Below, piece after piece: positions 12,950-23,000 of a stretch of 64,000 nucleotides of DNA. Location of the stretch: the NCBI GenBank assembly GCA_965215855.1, contig CBDCER010000002.1, positions 1 to 64,000 of the forward strand, in the 5' to 3' direction. Each line of letters opens with the position of its first letter. The first letter of the stretch is position 1. The position numbers and the translations under genes were made by a program. Origin of the DNA: J027 sp965215855. GTDB taxonomy: Bacteria > Chloroflexota > Anaerolineae > Aggregatilineales > J027. The notes below the pieces were generated by a model. It had not been told where the DNA came from. It searched no databases and saw only the letters and a program-made list of their open reading frames with translations.

Positions 12950-14345
12950 TGCGTTGCGCCAATCGCTTAATACCATCTGACATGAGATTCACGCTAATCA
13001 CCAACAGTACAATCGCCAATGCGGGATACAGAAGAGTCCACGAACGACATTGAAATTCATTGCAAATGTAATCTTGGTTCTTATAAGCAACATTCATCAT
13101 CAATCCCCAGTTAGGGGTAGGTGGTTCGGCCCCCTGCCCCAGAAAGCCGAGCGAGGCAACTAGGAAAATGCCATATGAAAATCGCAACGAAGCCTCGACA
13201 ACTAGTGATGGGATAACGGAGGGTAGAATCTCGCGCCAGAGAATGTAGGCAGTGGATTCACCACGCAATTGGGCGGCCTCAACAAAGCCTCGTGTCTTAA
13301 TGGATAACACATTGCTGCGAACCACACGAGCAACGATGGGTGCATAGACAATAATCAGCACAATCAGAATACTATTCTCAAGCAAATCCAGCGTATATTC
13401 ACGGTTTTGGAGGCGAAATAGCAAGCCTACCAGGATCAATATCAATATCCCATAGAATATGATAGGTAGAATCCGGCGACTCAATGCTGGAATAACATCA
13501 GCCAGAATAAGCCGCAGCTGCATAAAGCGGGGCAGGTTGGCATTTTCGGGTGCATATTTCATTTGGGTCCAGCGTGACCGAACGATATTATACGCAGTAG
13601 GGGCAGAGATCAGAACAACTACCAAAACCAGCGTTTTAATAAGGGTACTGATTTCATAGGGCATATAGGCCAGTGTGGAAGTAACAGAGAGTGAGTTGAG
13701 TGCAAACGCTTGTGTGCCAGGCAACACCAGAGGGAACGATGGCTCAAGAGATAGCGCCGGCGCATGTAGTTTGAATGCGCTGGGTAGCGTGCCCAGCAAA
13801 ATCAATGATAGGAGCAATGCCGGTATGGAGAGCAAACTATCCAAAAGGCGACTGACAACTTCATCAACCAACCCTCCCTGATAACCAATGAGCAACCCAA
13901 CCGCCGTTCCTATCAAAACTGCAAACAGTGTTCCCAGCCCCGCCAGTCGAAAAATCTCGCGTGTGCCCAGAATCACGCGACTAAATACATCATAGCCCAG
14001 GTCGTCGGTTCCAAAAACATGATTGCATTCGGCACTGTGCGGGGCAAAAGTGCGAAATTTAATACCGGTCAGTGGGACGTGGATGGGATCTTTGCTGAAA
14101 CAATCAGGTTCAGTATAAGGCAATAAATCAAAATTATTAAAGGCATTCTCATCATAACTATAGGGTGTGATATGGCTCCCAAATAGTGCCAGTAATAGAA
14201 AGCCAAATACGATAATCGTGCCGAATGCCGTGAGTGGCGTTCGCAACAACTCGCGTATCCATCTAAATCGCAGGGTGATGGACATAAATAGAGAGCCGAG
14301 CATCTGCCCGACTCCCTGTGATTGTGCTTCGGAACTAGCCCTCAT
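12942..14345 (-). CDS. Oligopeptide-type ABC permease (DppC-like) with internal duplication
   Basis: Inner-membrane permease of 467 residues, against about 300 for typical DppC/OppC. The N-terminal part (FGTDDLGYDVFSRVI, then the first permease helices) and the C-terminal part (the EAA loop GFVEAAQLRGES, then SLGFLGQGAEPPTPNWG) are canonical. Between them lies an extra stretch of about 130 residues with two more hydrophobic segments. It resembles the region after it: APTAYNIVRSRW against APIVARVVRSNV, and ILADVIPALSRR against ILPSVIPSLVVE. This suggests a degenerate duplication of the permease core. The start is uncertain: 14345 overlaps the binding-protein stop by 11 bases, while the ATG at 14303 has a better ribosome site (GGGAG). 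Confidence 0.85.
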   Translation of the reverse strand: MRASSEAQSQGVGQMLGSLFMSITLRFRWIRELLRTPLTAFGTIIVFGFLLLALFGSHITPYSYDENAFNNFDLLPYTEPDCFSKDPIHVPLTGIKFRTFAPHSAECNHVFGTDDLGYDVFSRVILGTREIFRLAGLGTLFAVLIGTAVGLLIGYQGGLVDEVVSRLLDSLLSIPALLLSLILLGTLPSAFKLHAPALSLEPSFPLVLPGTQAFALNSLSVTSTLAYMPYEISTLIKTLVLVVVLISAPTAYNIVRSRWTQMKYAPENANLPRFMQLRLILADVIPALSRRILPIIFYGILILILVGLLFRLQNREYTLDLLENSILIVLIIVYAPIVARVVRSNVLSIKTRGFVEAAQLRGESTAYILWREILPSVIPSLVVEASLRFSYGIFLVASLGFLGQGAEPPTPNWGLMMNVAYKNQDYICNEFQCRSWTLLYPALAIVLLVISVNLMSDGIKRLAQRND

Positions 14346-15924
14346 TGCTGGCAAAGCGGAAATCAGTGCGTCCAGCGAAGGGATGCAAACGCACACCCTC
14401 CACATTAGTGGCCGCTGCGGCAAATTGTGGGAAGAAATAGGGTACGATGATCGGGCCGCGCTCAATCAGTAAAGCCTGGATATCCTTATAAGCTTGCACG
14501 CGGACCTCATGATCCAACGATGTACCCGCTAGTTCAATCAGACCATCCAATTCTTCGTCCGAATAATGAGCTTCGTTCCAATTTGCGCCGGATTTCAGTT
14601 GTAAATCCAAATATTGCTGTGGCGTGGGGCGCGATCCCCAGCCAGTAATACCCAAGTCGGCCTCCAGCCAGTTGTTTTCAGCGTCACTATAATAGATGCC
14701 TTCGTCAACTGGTTGGATCTCGACGCGAATGTTAGCATCTTGCCAAAACGAGCGGAAAGCCTGCGCCAATTCGACTCGATCTCCAGAGTTGGGGACAAAG
14801 AGTTGCATGTCGAGGCCATCTGGGTAACCCGCTGCTTCCAGCAGTTCACGTGCGGCACGCGGATCACGTTCGGGCACAGTGAGCATGGCATCATAATAGT
14901 CAGCATATAGTGGGCCAATGGGCGTATCGCTACCGAGTGCGCCGAAACCCGCCGCAATGATGTCGAAGATTCGCTGGCGGTCGGTTGCCAGTTTGAAAGC
15001 CTGCCAGACACGCGGATCTGTGCCCACGCCCCGATCATGACGCAAACGGGCCAGATTATAGCCATTGGTTGGAATGTCAACCGTGTTAAAGTCGCTGCGA
15101 AGAGTCTGGAAGACTCGGGTTGGCATCCGCAACACGACATCCACCGCACCATCGCGGAGGGCATTCACACTAGCATTCTGGTCGCCGAAATAGATAAATT
15201 CGAGATGATCTACGCCCGGAGCGCCTTCCAGCCAGTAGTTTTCATTGCGTTCCAAAATGGCACGATCTTCAGCATCAAATTCGATCATCTTGAAGGAGCC
15301 GGTTCCATTGAAAGCCGTTTCTACATCTTCGGTATTGGCTTTCATGATGCTGGCACGATTGTCTGTCAGGTTGAACAAAAAGTCGGGAGCTGGTGCCGAC
15401 AAGGTGAATACTACCGTATAGGGGTCTGGCGCGTCGATACTGACGATGTTCCCAAAGAAATCGGCGGCACTGGATTGATCTGGATCACGGAGACGTCCGA
15501 AGGTCCATATCACATCGTCAGCCGTGAAATCGCTCCCATCATGGAATGTGGCGTTTTGTACCAGATTCAATGTATAGACCGTGCCGTCTTCGCTCATCTC
15601 CCAGCTTTGCGCCAATCGCGGCTCCAATTGAGCAGAGGCGTTGGTGTCGAGCAAATAATCATAAACTGCATTGACCAATGCCACCTCGGTATCTGCTGAA
15701 AGCTTGGCTGGATCCAGGGTTACGGGTGACTCCCAGGCAACGCGCAATGTCTGAGCCGTTTGGCGGCGGGCACGTCGTTTGTAAGATTGTGATAGTATAT
15801 TGGGATTGGCGAAACTGGCGGGGATGACTGTTGAGGCGAGGGTAAACCCACTAAGCCGGAGGAAATCGCGGCGCGAAACGGGGTTATTATCGCTGATAAG
15901 CTTCTTATTGTGTTTTCGAAACAT
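14335..15924 (-). CDS. Solute-binding protein, family 5 (peptide type), Tat-exported
   Basis: A 529-residue extracytoplasmic binding protein and first gene of the operon. The N terminus carries a twin-arginine signal (SRRDFLRLSG near residues 17-26) followed by a hydrophobic stretch, so export in folded form through Tat is expected. No lipobox cysteine follows. The mature part shows the family-5 pattern: TLDPAK near the start of the mature chain, a YTLNLVQNATFHDGSDFTADDVIWTF-type block, and a C-terminal region with YKDIQALLIERGPIIVPY. It captures peptide-like solutes for the two permeases and the fused ATPase downstream. The stop overlaps the start of the DppC-like gene. Confidence 0.92.
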   Translation of the reverse strand: MFRKHNKKLISDNNPVSRRDFLRLSGFTLASTVIPASFANPNILSQSYKRRARRQTAQTLRVAWESPVTLDPAKLSADTEVALVNAVYDYLLDTNASAQLEPRLAQSWEMSEDGTVYTLNLVQNATFHDGSDFTADDVIWTFGRLRDPDQSSAADFFGNIVSIDAPDPYTVVFTLSAPAPDFLFNLTDNRASIMKANTEDVETAFNGTGSFKMIEFDAEDRAILERNENYWLEGAPGVDHLEFIYFGDQNASVNALRDGAVDVVLRMPTRVFQTLRSDFNTVDIPTNGYNLARLRHDRGVGTDPRVWQAFKLATDRQRIFDIIAAGFGALGSDTPIGPLYADYYDAMLTVPERDPRAARELLEAAGYPDGLDMQLFVPNSGDRVELAQAFRSFWQDANIRVEIQPVDEGIYYSDAENNWLEADLGITGWGSRPTPQQYLDLQLKSGANWNEAHYSDEELDGLIELAGTSLDHEVRVQAYKDIQALLIERGPIIVPYFFPQFAAAATNVEGVRLHPFAGRTDFRFASNEG

Positions 15925-16299
15925 GAGGGTATTGATCCTTTGAATTATGAATGGCCCGGTACGGATACGATACTGATCTTACCATCAAACGCCCGTTTCC
16001 AAAAACGTGCTGTTTGAACATCTGCATTATGCTAGAAGGGCAAATGAGGTTCGACACCGTTATATAGAGTCTACCACAGTGAAAAGTCTTACATATTAAG
16101 GTATCGGGACATATCGACTGATGCTGCGCGAAAACATTCCTAAACATTATGCGATATTCCACTGAACAAAACCCGCCTCTGTACAATATCATCGGAGTGT
16201 GCAGATAGCAGCAAATTTCCACACCTTTTGAAATACTATCAATCAATAATGTCGCCACTACCGCTACATGCACGACGAAGGCCCACATTAATTACTTAC
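15925..16299 (-). other. Intergenic region between binding protein and glycosyltransferase
   Basis: About 375 bases without a convincing gene; reading frames here lack ribosome sites and family resemblance. It must hold the promoter of the leftward peptide-importer operon and the end of the leftward glycosyltransferase operon. I see no clear -35/-10 pair and no strong rho-independent terminator. Confidence 0.4.
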
Positions 16300-17460
16300 T
16301 CATTTAAGCCGTCTCAATTGATTCTTTAATACTCCAAGAACCATCCAGATTATTTTTATCCCTTCAGGCGGCCATATCTTAACCGCAAGAACGAAGGAAT
16401 GCATTCGTTTTCCGGACCTACTTACAGCCATTCTACTAAATGATCTAGCTCTAATACGTCTAAGTTTAGTCTCTGGGCAAGTATTCACTGAGATTCTCTT
16501 GTCTCTAACCCCCTCATCGACTATATCAGCGAGCAGTTCCTCCCACTTTCTTCCGATCTCCACCAAGGAAAATTTGTTGACCGCGAAGTTGTATGCGTTA
16601 TGTGACATATATCTTCTGAAGGTTTTATCTCGCAACTTTTCGAGTGCATTTATCCAATCCATTTCGTTTGAGCAAAGGAAGCCAGTTATTCCATCCTGTA
16701 TAACCTCTTTATAAGACGGTATCGGTGATGCCAATACTGGAAGACCAACTGCCATGCCTTGCACAACTCGATTCGATGATTTTGCATAAGCACGTGGGCT
16801 TTTACTAACGGGTAATACCGCTGCATGGCAAGAACTCATTTCGCCCCAGATTGTTTTTAGATTCCACTGAATGTCAAAGTAATTATCCGAGATTATCACT
16901 GATGTCCACCCCGCAGCCTTTGTGGCTACACCGCGAACAAATTCTAGCTCCGCTATACGCTCTGAATGGCCCAATGGAACATTCCCATACCAAACACATT
17001 TGAGAGGTGTTTCGTCCATGTTTTTAGGTAAACAAGACGACTCAATTGCATCCGGTATGTATGTCACAGATTCAATACCTAAATCACGGTAAGCATCAGC
17101 CAGCTGATGTGAAGTACAAATGGTGTGTTTTGCTAAGGTTGCTTCTTCTTGCTTGGGGGGGAAATCGGCATCCACAAATACGGTATGCACATCCATTGAT
17201 GCGAAATACTGAAGAGCATCCCGTGTTCGATTACCTGTCAATTTCTGTATTATTACAATATCATTGGATTTGATAAGGTCAATTGATTGAAAATCTGAAC
17301 AATATAGTGGAAGATCAGCAAGAATTTTCAGAGGTTGAAAAAGCAAATGTGAATTCCAACCTCTAGATCTCAGATAACTATGTATACAATATCCATGTAT
17401 TCGTGAACTAGCTAGAGTTACAGGGCCTTTGAGCATCCAGAATACTCCGGGTGATATCAT
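16300..17460 (-). CDS. Glycosyltransferase (GT4-like)
   Basis: A 386-residue cytoplasmic or membrane-associated glycosyltransferase. The C-terminal half shows the GT-B donor-site pattern: PRAYAKSSNRVVQGMAVGLPVLASPIPSYKEVIQDGITGFL (near 240-285) is the usual G-x-P-V-x-A-S...E-V-I...G-x-L block of family-4 enzymes. The N-terminal half is divergent. The start is the ATG at 17460, which overlaps the stop of the sulfotransferase gene (ATGA). It is the last gene of a coupled three-gene operon. Base composition is AT-richer than in flanking genes, which hints at transfer. Donor and acceptor sugars are unknown. Confidence 0.75.
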   Translation of the reverse strand: MISPGVFWMLKGPVTLASSRIHGYCIHSYLRSRGWNSHLLFQPLKILADLPLYCSDFQSIDLIKSNDIVIIQKLTGNRTRDALQYFASMDVHTVFVDADFPPKQEEATLAKHTICTSHQLADAYRDLGIESVTYIPDAIESSCLPKNMDETPLKCVWYGNVPLGHSERIAELEFVRGVATKAAGWTSVIISDNYFDIQWNLKTIWGEMSSCHAAVLPVSKSPRAYAKSSNRVVQGMAVGLPVLASPIPSYKEVIQDGITGFLCSNEMDWINALEKLRDKTFRRYMSHNAYNFAVNKFSLVEIGRKWEELLADIVDEGVRDKRISVNTCPETKLRRIRARSFSRMAVSRSGKRMHSFVLAVKIWPPEGIKIIWMVLGVLKNQLRRLK

Positions 17461-18329
17461 TGGCAAATCCCGTTGTACCCTAACAAAATCATATGATGAG
17501 AGTTCTTTACACTTTCGTAGAAATCTAGCAATTTATGATTATCACAGAATGAGTAGATCCGCGATGAGTTGAAATTGCCGATCTTAGGCCAATTTGGAGT
17601 CAAACGAAAGTTAAGGAACAAAGATAAAGTTTCTAGGGTCTGTTGTGGATGCAACACAAAATCTTCGTAGGCTATTTTAACAATGGGAACAGAAGAAAAT
17701 TCTCGTTGAAACTTGATAACAGCTTCTTCATACTCAATCCACAGATCAAATGCTCCTTGAAGAGTAGAGCATCGTTTTGACTGCCACGGCGATGAAGCCT
17801 TCCGTTTTCTTTCTCTGACAACCATGCTTTGTGCTACGTCCACACCATTGCGATAGATGTGTATTATTCGGGAGTCCGGGAATACCCGGCACCATATTGG
17901 TAACAAGACTGTCGTTCGTGGATCTTTCCATCCCCATAATTGAGTTTTCTGCCCAAGATAATGCCTTACATACCGACCAATGCCACAATATTGCCTAATC
18001 CATTTCATTGATTGAATGTTGCGAACTACATATTCAAGGGCATGGTCCAGAAATTGCTGATCCTCTAGGGCTTTAATAACAGCCTCCGGTTTACTCCAGT
18101 GTGCGTCTGCTTCGTTAAGTGCCCATTCATTAATCTGAAAAAAGAACTCAGCTTCATAATGAGATCGAAGGCGTTTACCCATGAAAACACCACTACTCGC
18201 AAGCACTTTTGTCAAAAGACTTGTACCTGATCTATGACATCCTGAGATGATAACCGGTTTTTGAAAATGCATTTTGCTGGATATCATATATGGCCTCGAA
18301 AAAATAAGTTTGCCTGGATTCACAAGCAT
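17457..18329 (-). CDS. Sulfotransferase-family protein
   Basis: A 290-residue protein with the two PAPS-binding signatures of the sulfotransferase fold. One is a 5'-phosphosulfate loop near the N terminus (SGCHRSGTSLLTKVL, about 28-42). The other is a 3'-phosphate motif (RIIHIYRNGVDVAQSMVVRE, near 145-165). WGWKDPRTTVLLP between them is also typical. It probably moves sulfate from PAPS to a glycan or other surface molecule. The start overlaps the stop of the preceding sulfotransferase gene by one base (TAATG) and its stop overlaps the glycosyltransferase start. A downstream ATG (MISSKMHF) is an alternative start. Confidence 0.8.
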   Translation of the reverse strand: MLVNPGKLIFSRPYMISSKMHFQKPVIISGCHRSGTSLLTKVLASSGVFMGKRLRSHYEAEFFFQINEWALNEADAHWSKPEAVIKALEDQQFLDHALEYVVRNIQSMKWIRQYCGIGRYVRHYLGQKTQLWGWKDPRTTVLLPIWCRVFPDSRIIHIYRNGVDVAQSMVVRERKRKASSPWQSKRCSTLQGAFDLWIEYEEAVIKFQREFSSVPIVKIAYEDFVLHPQQTLETLSLFLNFRLTPNWPKIGNFNSSRIYSFCDNHKLLDFYESVKNSHHMILLGYNGICQ

Positions 18330-19207
18330 TAAACTTGGTAACCAAACTTCCTTACACCTTCAATTTGACTATCGCTAAAATATTGCAAACCTTTTGCTTT
18401 ATATCTTCCTACCGATTTGGGCATTTGGGGAAGACCAGCGAGCGTAGATTGCTTATCGCCATCAAGTTGATATATTTGTAAAAATTGCAGGAGCCGCCTT
18501 ATTTCAGATTCTGGCATTTTACACAGCTCCTCTAATTTGACGATCATAAACCTATCACCCAAAAGTGAGCTACCAAGATTAATCACGCGCTCTGTAGATC
18601 GAATCCAATAATCAAGTGATGCTCTCGGCATATTGTAGCCGTCGGATAAAAAGTCTATTCCATATAGCCAACCCCAATTTCGCACTTGCTGTTGATTGCG
18701 ACTAAATGCCATATCCATTCCATGACGAATAACATGTATGTAACTAATATTAGGGAAAAAGTCTATGAGATACGGCAAAAAAATGTGCGAATTTGGTTCT
18801 TTCCAACCCCAACAAACGCTAGTCAACGAATTTTGGGCTGATAGAATTGATTTTAAGATGTTAATAGCTTTGCCACAAGGTACTATCGTATGTTTACCTA
18901 GAAAAATGTCTATAATGACACGACTCACAAACAATATTTTTGATGCATTCCATCTAATTTGATTTGTCATCAACTCACTAAACAATTGAAGTCCCAATGT
19001 TATGTTTTGTACATTTCTTATAACTTTAGATTTATACCATTTGGGACGTTTAAAGAGCAATGTAAACCATAGGTTATCGTTCGCATGGTTCAGTTTTCCA
19101 CCCATATAGTAGCCCAGTTCTATCAGAATTTGTGCTACCACCCTTGTGCCGCTTCCCCCCATCCCACCAATGACAACAGGTTTCTCATTGATTTTAGAAA
19201 TATTCAT
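18329..19207 (-). CDS. Sulfotransferase-family protein
   Basis: First gene of the operon; 292 residues. The phosphosulfate loop is GGMGGSGTRVVAQIL (about 14-28), and the second PAPS motif is SYIHVIRHGMDMAFSRNQQQ (about 170-190), preceded by the WGWKEPNSHIFLPY block. It is a divergent paralogue of the next gene. Both could sulfate the product of the glycosyltransferase encoded downstream; this is inference from context. AGGAG sits 10 bases before the ATG. The region is visibly AT-rich compared with the importer operon and the giant gene on either side. Confidence 0.8.
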   Translation of the reverse strand: MNISKINEKPVVIGGMGGSGTRVVAQILIELGYYMGGKLNHANDNLWFTLLFKRPKWYKSKVIRNVQNITLGLQLFSELMTNQIRWNASKILFVSRVIIDIFLGKHTIVPCGKAINILKSILSAQNSLTSVCWGWKEPNSHIFLPYLIDFFPNISYIHVIRHGMDMAFSRNQQQVRNWGWLYGIDFLSDGYNMPRASLDYWIRSTERVINLGSSLLGDRFMIVKLEELCKMPESEIRRLLQFLQIYQLDGDKQSTLAGLPQMPKSVGRYKAKGLQYFSDSQIEGVRKFGYQV

Positions 19208-19351
19208 CGAAGATGTACTCCTATTGGGGAACCAGCCCAGGTTGATTTTAGAAAGACTAGTACCCGAACTTGCTTAAAATGCGGAGTAAGAATGTACTTC
19301 TCAAGGTAGAAAAGGCTCTATGTACCCCGCAACTTTAGGAAGTTAAAGTAC

Positions 19352-19574
19352 TAGTACAGCCTCGTGAAAGACAACACTTCAGGCTTTGAGTGGATACCCG
19401 GTGTATGTCCACTTGAAGAGCTTTGCCAGAACATGGTTGGAATAATCAAAGAAGTCCAGAACCCCCTATTTCAATTGTGTAGCGGCTTTCAGATAGGGAT
19501 AGACTTCTTCCCTCATATAGTTGTCATCGATAACCCTATTTTACCCTGCTCATATTCTTCTACCAGGCTGTACT
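19352..19574. mobile_element. Possible MITE-like element or insertion-sequence remnant
   Basis: TAGTACAGCCT at 19352-19362 is repeated in exact inverted orientation as AGGCTGTACTA at 19564-19574. Similarity continues weakly inward (sGTrrAA). The enclosed 223 bases carry no intact transposase. On the minus strand an open stretch (DDNYMREEVYPYL...) is broken by two stops. This size and structure fit a miniature inverted-repeat element or an eroded insertion sequence. No clear target-site duplication was found, so the call is tentative. Confidence 0.4.
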
Positions 19575-19975
19575 AATGACTGAAAACTTGCCGTTCCCAG
19601 GAACATTGCTTGTTGCTGCATCTAATGTATCCAGAATACTCACGTTGATTAATGTCTACAGTGCCATTTTTCAGATTGAGTCAAAATAGCAACCTACCAC
19701 TTCTGGTGGTGATCATTCACTATACTAATCCGAGATGAACATGCAAAACAAGAAACCACGAACAAGTTGTTGTTACGCGAAATGGATAGCTTGTGGATGC
19801 TCACCAGGATTATTGCAAAAGCACTACTAACCTTGGAACTGTGCCGAGTTTTCTATGGTTTTGAGTGGGCAAAAATGCTTAATCCTGCCTATCATTTTTA
19901 TGAGATTATGTAAAAATCTCTATCAAGTAATATTGAAGCGTAGAGATTCACCAAATGAGAAATGTAATCTTACGG

Positions 19976-19981
19976 TATAAT
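19976..19981 (+). promoter_or_regulatory. Putative -10 box of the giant surface-protein gene
   Basis: A perfect TATAAT lies 81 bases before the ATG at 20063. The hexamer 17 bases upstream (AAATGA) is a poor -35, so the promoter may need an activator or another sigma factor. The inferred leader is about 75 nt. Confidence 0.4.
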
Positions 19982-20062
19982 TGACTCAATGGAACTCTGA
20001 CTTTATCGAAATATCGTACTCTGAGGCGGCTTCCTCTGCCTGATTCATTAGGAGAAATATTG

Positions 20063-23000
20063 ATGCACCGTAAGCGTCCCTGGAAGCGAATCAGTTCAAT
20101 TTTTATTCTAATCGCACTTATCGTAGGCCTAGTTCCTGGTATCGTGCAGGCGGTTGAGCCGTCTTTGTCATCAGGTCACCAGACCGGTGCAGCAATCGAG
20201 CCAGAGTCAGGATTAGATGCATCCAATCGCTCGGATGAATCGGATGGTGGTGATCTGCCCAATCGACCGCCAGCACAAGGTTTCTTCAATTGTGCGCTTG
20301 GTGTGTCTCCATTGGTATTCCATGCCGATGACCCTCTGCCGGATTCAGCCATACGACCTGGGCCAAGCGCAAATCTGGCACATTTGGATCCACCTATGTA
20401 TGATGTCAGTTATCCGGCCCCAGATGGGCGCAATGAGGAGGTAAGTGCCAGCGATACACTGGTGGTTTATCTGTATTTGAGAAATGCTACTAATGTAAGT
20501 ACCGAAGACCCGTGTGCGTCGGGTGGACCAACCAACGTCACAGTTAACGACGTCACCATTGAGAAAGTGCCGGGACTAACGCTTGGAGATATGATGCCAG
20601 CAATGACCTGGCCCGATCCAACACAGCCCGGTCTTCTATTGCCAGGTGAAGAAGCCTATGGCTTATTTTCCTTCAATCCAGATGTTACAGATACCAGTTT
20701 CCTTGTTTATGCAGATGTTGGCTATAGCTGTGAAGCGGCCTATTGTAGCGATGGCCCATATGAGAAATCGATCTTTTATCCTAGCCCGGATCTGCGAACC
20801 TGGGATGGCAGTGCCGCTGGCCCAAGGTATGAAGATATTTATGGTCGTGACCCTGAAATTCGCGTCATTGGCCCGAAAGCATCAATAACCTTCATCGAGC
20901 CTGCTCCAGGAACGATTGCCAATCCCTACGAAGATGTTCAATATGTAGTCGAACTGACCAGTCTGGATAGTGCTGATGATGCTATTACACGCATCACCGA
21001 TGACCCGGAATCTCCTTTTGTACAATGTCGGGATGATCGGTTCACGATAGACCCCAATCCTGGCAGCGATGGTTGGTATGCAGATCCAGATGGTTTGCAA
21101 AAAGTTGACTCAGCCGATCTCGCTGGCCCAAATGGCCCACCCGTGGGGGCCTTGGATGATGGGGAGCAGTTATGGTGTATTTTCACGATTGAGATGGACC
21201 CGGCCATCATCAACAATCCTGCCGACAGTAGTTTTACGCTAAGGGGAGGACTGGTTGCCTATAATGTCTTTGGACAAAATGTCGAAATCCCCATAGAAGC
21301 GCCAAGCGTCGTAATTGCCGAAGCGAGCATATCCGTTACGAAAACCATCATCAACCCACCGGTTGCTGACGGCGTAGAAGTCGGCAGCGATGTCACCTAC
21401 CAGATTATCGTGACCAACTCTGGGTTAGTTCCTCTGGAAAACATCACGCTTATCGACAGCCTCATGGGGCCGTTGGCTGTGCCCGGCGGTTTGGTGTTGG
21501 CAGCCGACGAGGAGTTCCTCCTGAATGTCAACTATCCAGTGGGTCTCGGCGATTCATCACCATTGGTTAACACGGTGACAGCCGAGGCGCACCCAACTGG
21601 CACACCACCTAGTTTCACAGTTGACGATTCAGGAGCAGCAAGCATCCTGATTCGGGGAACGGAGTTAACTGTCCAGCTAGTTCCATTTGAGGTGGATGGC
21701 AACCCGTATGATCCCACCACTAACCCGGCCCGGCCTAATAGTGTGGTGACGTTCCAGGTCGAGTATTGCAACAACAGCACCGACATCTTCCGTGATCTGC
21801 AATATGTAGTGGGTTACCCCACGCTGATTGACGGCCCGCGTCCAACATATGTCGATGGCAATCTACTGGATGGCAATTTTGGGCCAGGATGTTATCAGAC
21901 ACCCGGCACAGAATTTGACTATACAGTGCCGGGGGTAACAGACCCAGATTTCACGGATCCTGTAATTAACTCAATCCGCGCCAGTATCATTGGGCCATTG
22001 GGTGCACGTAAGTATGCCGAAGATACATTGCAATTGAATATTGTCAGTGACGATGTAGAAATCAGCGCCTATCGGTATAGCATCGAAACTGGTGCGCCAA
22101 TCGGCGACGACACAGCAGCCTTACGTGGTGAGACGATCTATTATCACCTGGATATTGACAACAAATCCAATCAAGACCTGTGTAACGTCGAAGTTCGCCA
22201 ATACTTCCGCAACACGCTAGGCGATGTTGTACCGGGCAACCCATTTGTCATTCCTGATGACTATATTGTTTGGAATTCCGGCATTGTGGGACGGTTGAAT
22301 AGCGACGGCAATCCCGGCGAAGATGCAACCAGTGCCGATACCGGCAACCTGCGCGTGACGTATGTGGTCGGCGGCGATACACCTGATCCCTTTGTACGGA
22401 TTTTCGAGGTCTATGCGCCACAGGAATGTGGACAACCACCATTTGCCGAACCTTATCTTGACCGGGCTGCTGTGACCACTGACATATCGGATGTACAGGT
22501 AAATGGCGTGATCTCGGTCTTTGCCGCGTCCGATCCTGATGAAACTCCGCTACCTTTTGGGTTCCGTCAACCTGGCCTGCAATACAAATTCAACTTGAGT
22601 GCAACCAATGTTGGGGTCACATTTACCATTACAGGGTTGCAATATTGTGTGGTCGAGGTGTCGGGAGCCTGTGCAAACCAAAACTTCCCAGTGGATGGTA
22701 ACGATTTCTGGGCACCAGGCGACGATACCTATTTGCCCTTTGAAACCCGCACTGACCAATCAGATGTACTGGTCAGTCCGTCTGGATTGACAGGCAACGA
22801 ACCGACCCCACTTCAAATCATCGTGACGCTACGTGGCATTGAAGGCAGCAAGAATGTAGTGGTGCGAATGTTGCATTCGTTTCCCTTGTTGACCGACGAG
22901 CTGCCGGGTAGCATTATCGACGGTGACAGTGTCCTGGTGCGCGGCGATACACCCGTGCCATACACCTATCAATTCACCAACCAGACAGAAGGACGCTTGA

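Larger units (their letters stand above)
19208..20062. other. AT-rich gene-poor region upstream of the giant surface-protein gene
   Basis: About 855 bases with no convincing intact gene. It contains an inverted-repeat element (19352-19574), a short palindromic segment around 19693-19722 that resembles part of the repeat at 62235-62256, and a TATAAT box before the giant gene. A leftward frame inside the inverted repeat reads DDNYMREEVYPYLKAATQLK, then a stop, then more open codons. This could be a decayed gene fragment, but I cannot assign it. Confidence 0.5.

Noticed and set aside
15905..16288. A 127-codon leftward frame upstream of the binding-protein gene
   Set aside because: It overlaps the start of the binding-protein gene, its product is low in charged residues and rich in Cys and Tyr, and it has no ribosome site.
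19364..19576. A 70-codon plus-strand frame inside the inverted-repeat element
   Set aside because: It spans the repeat ends, has no ribosome site, and resembles no family; more likely part of a decayed element.
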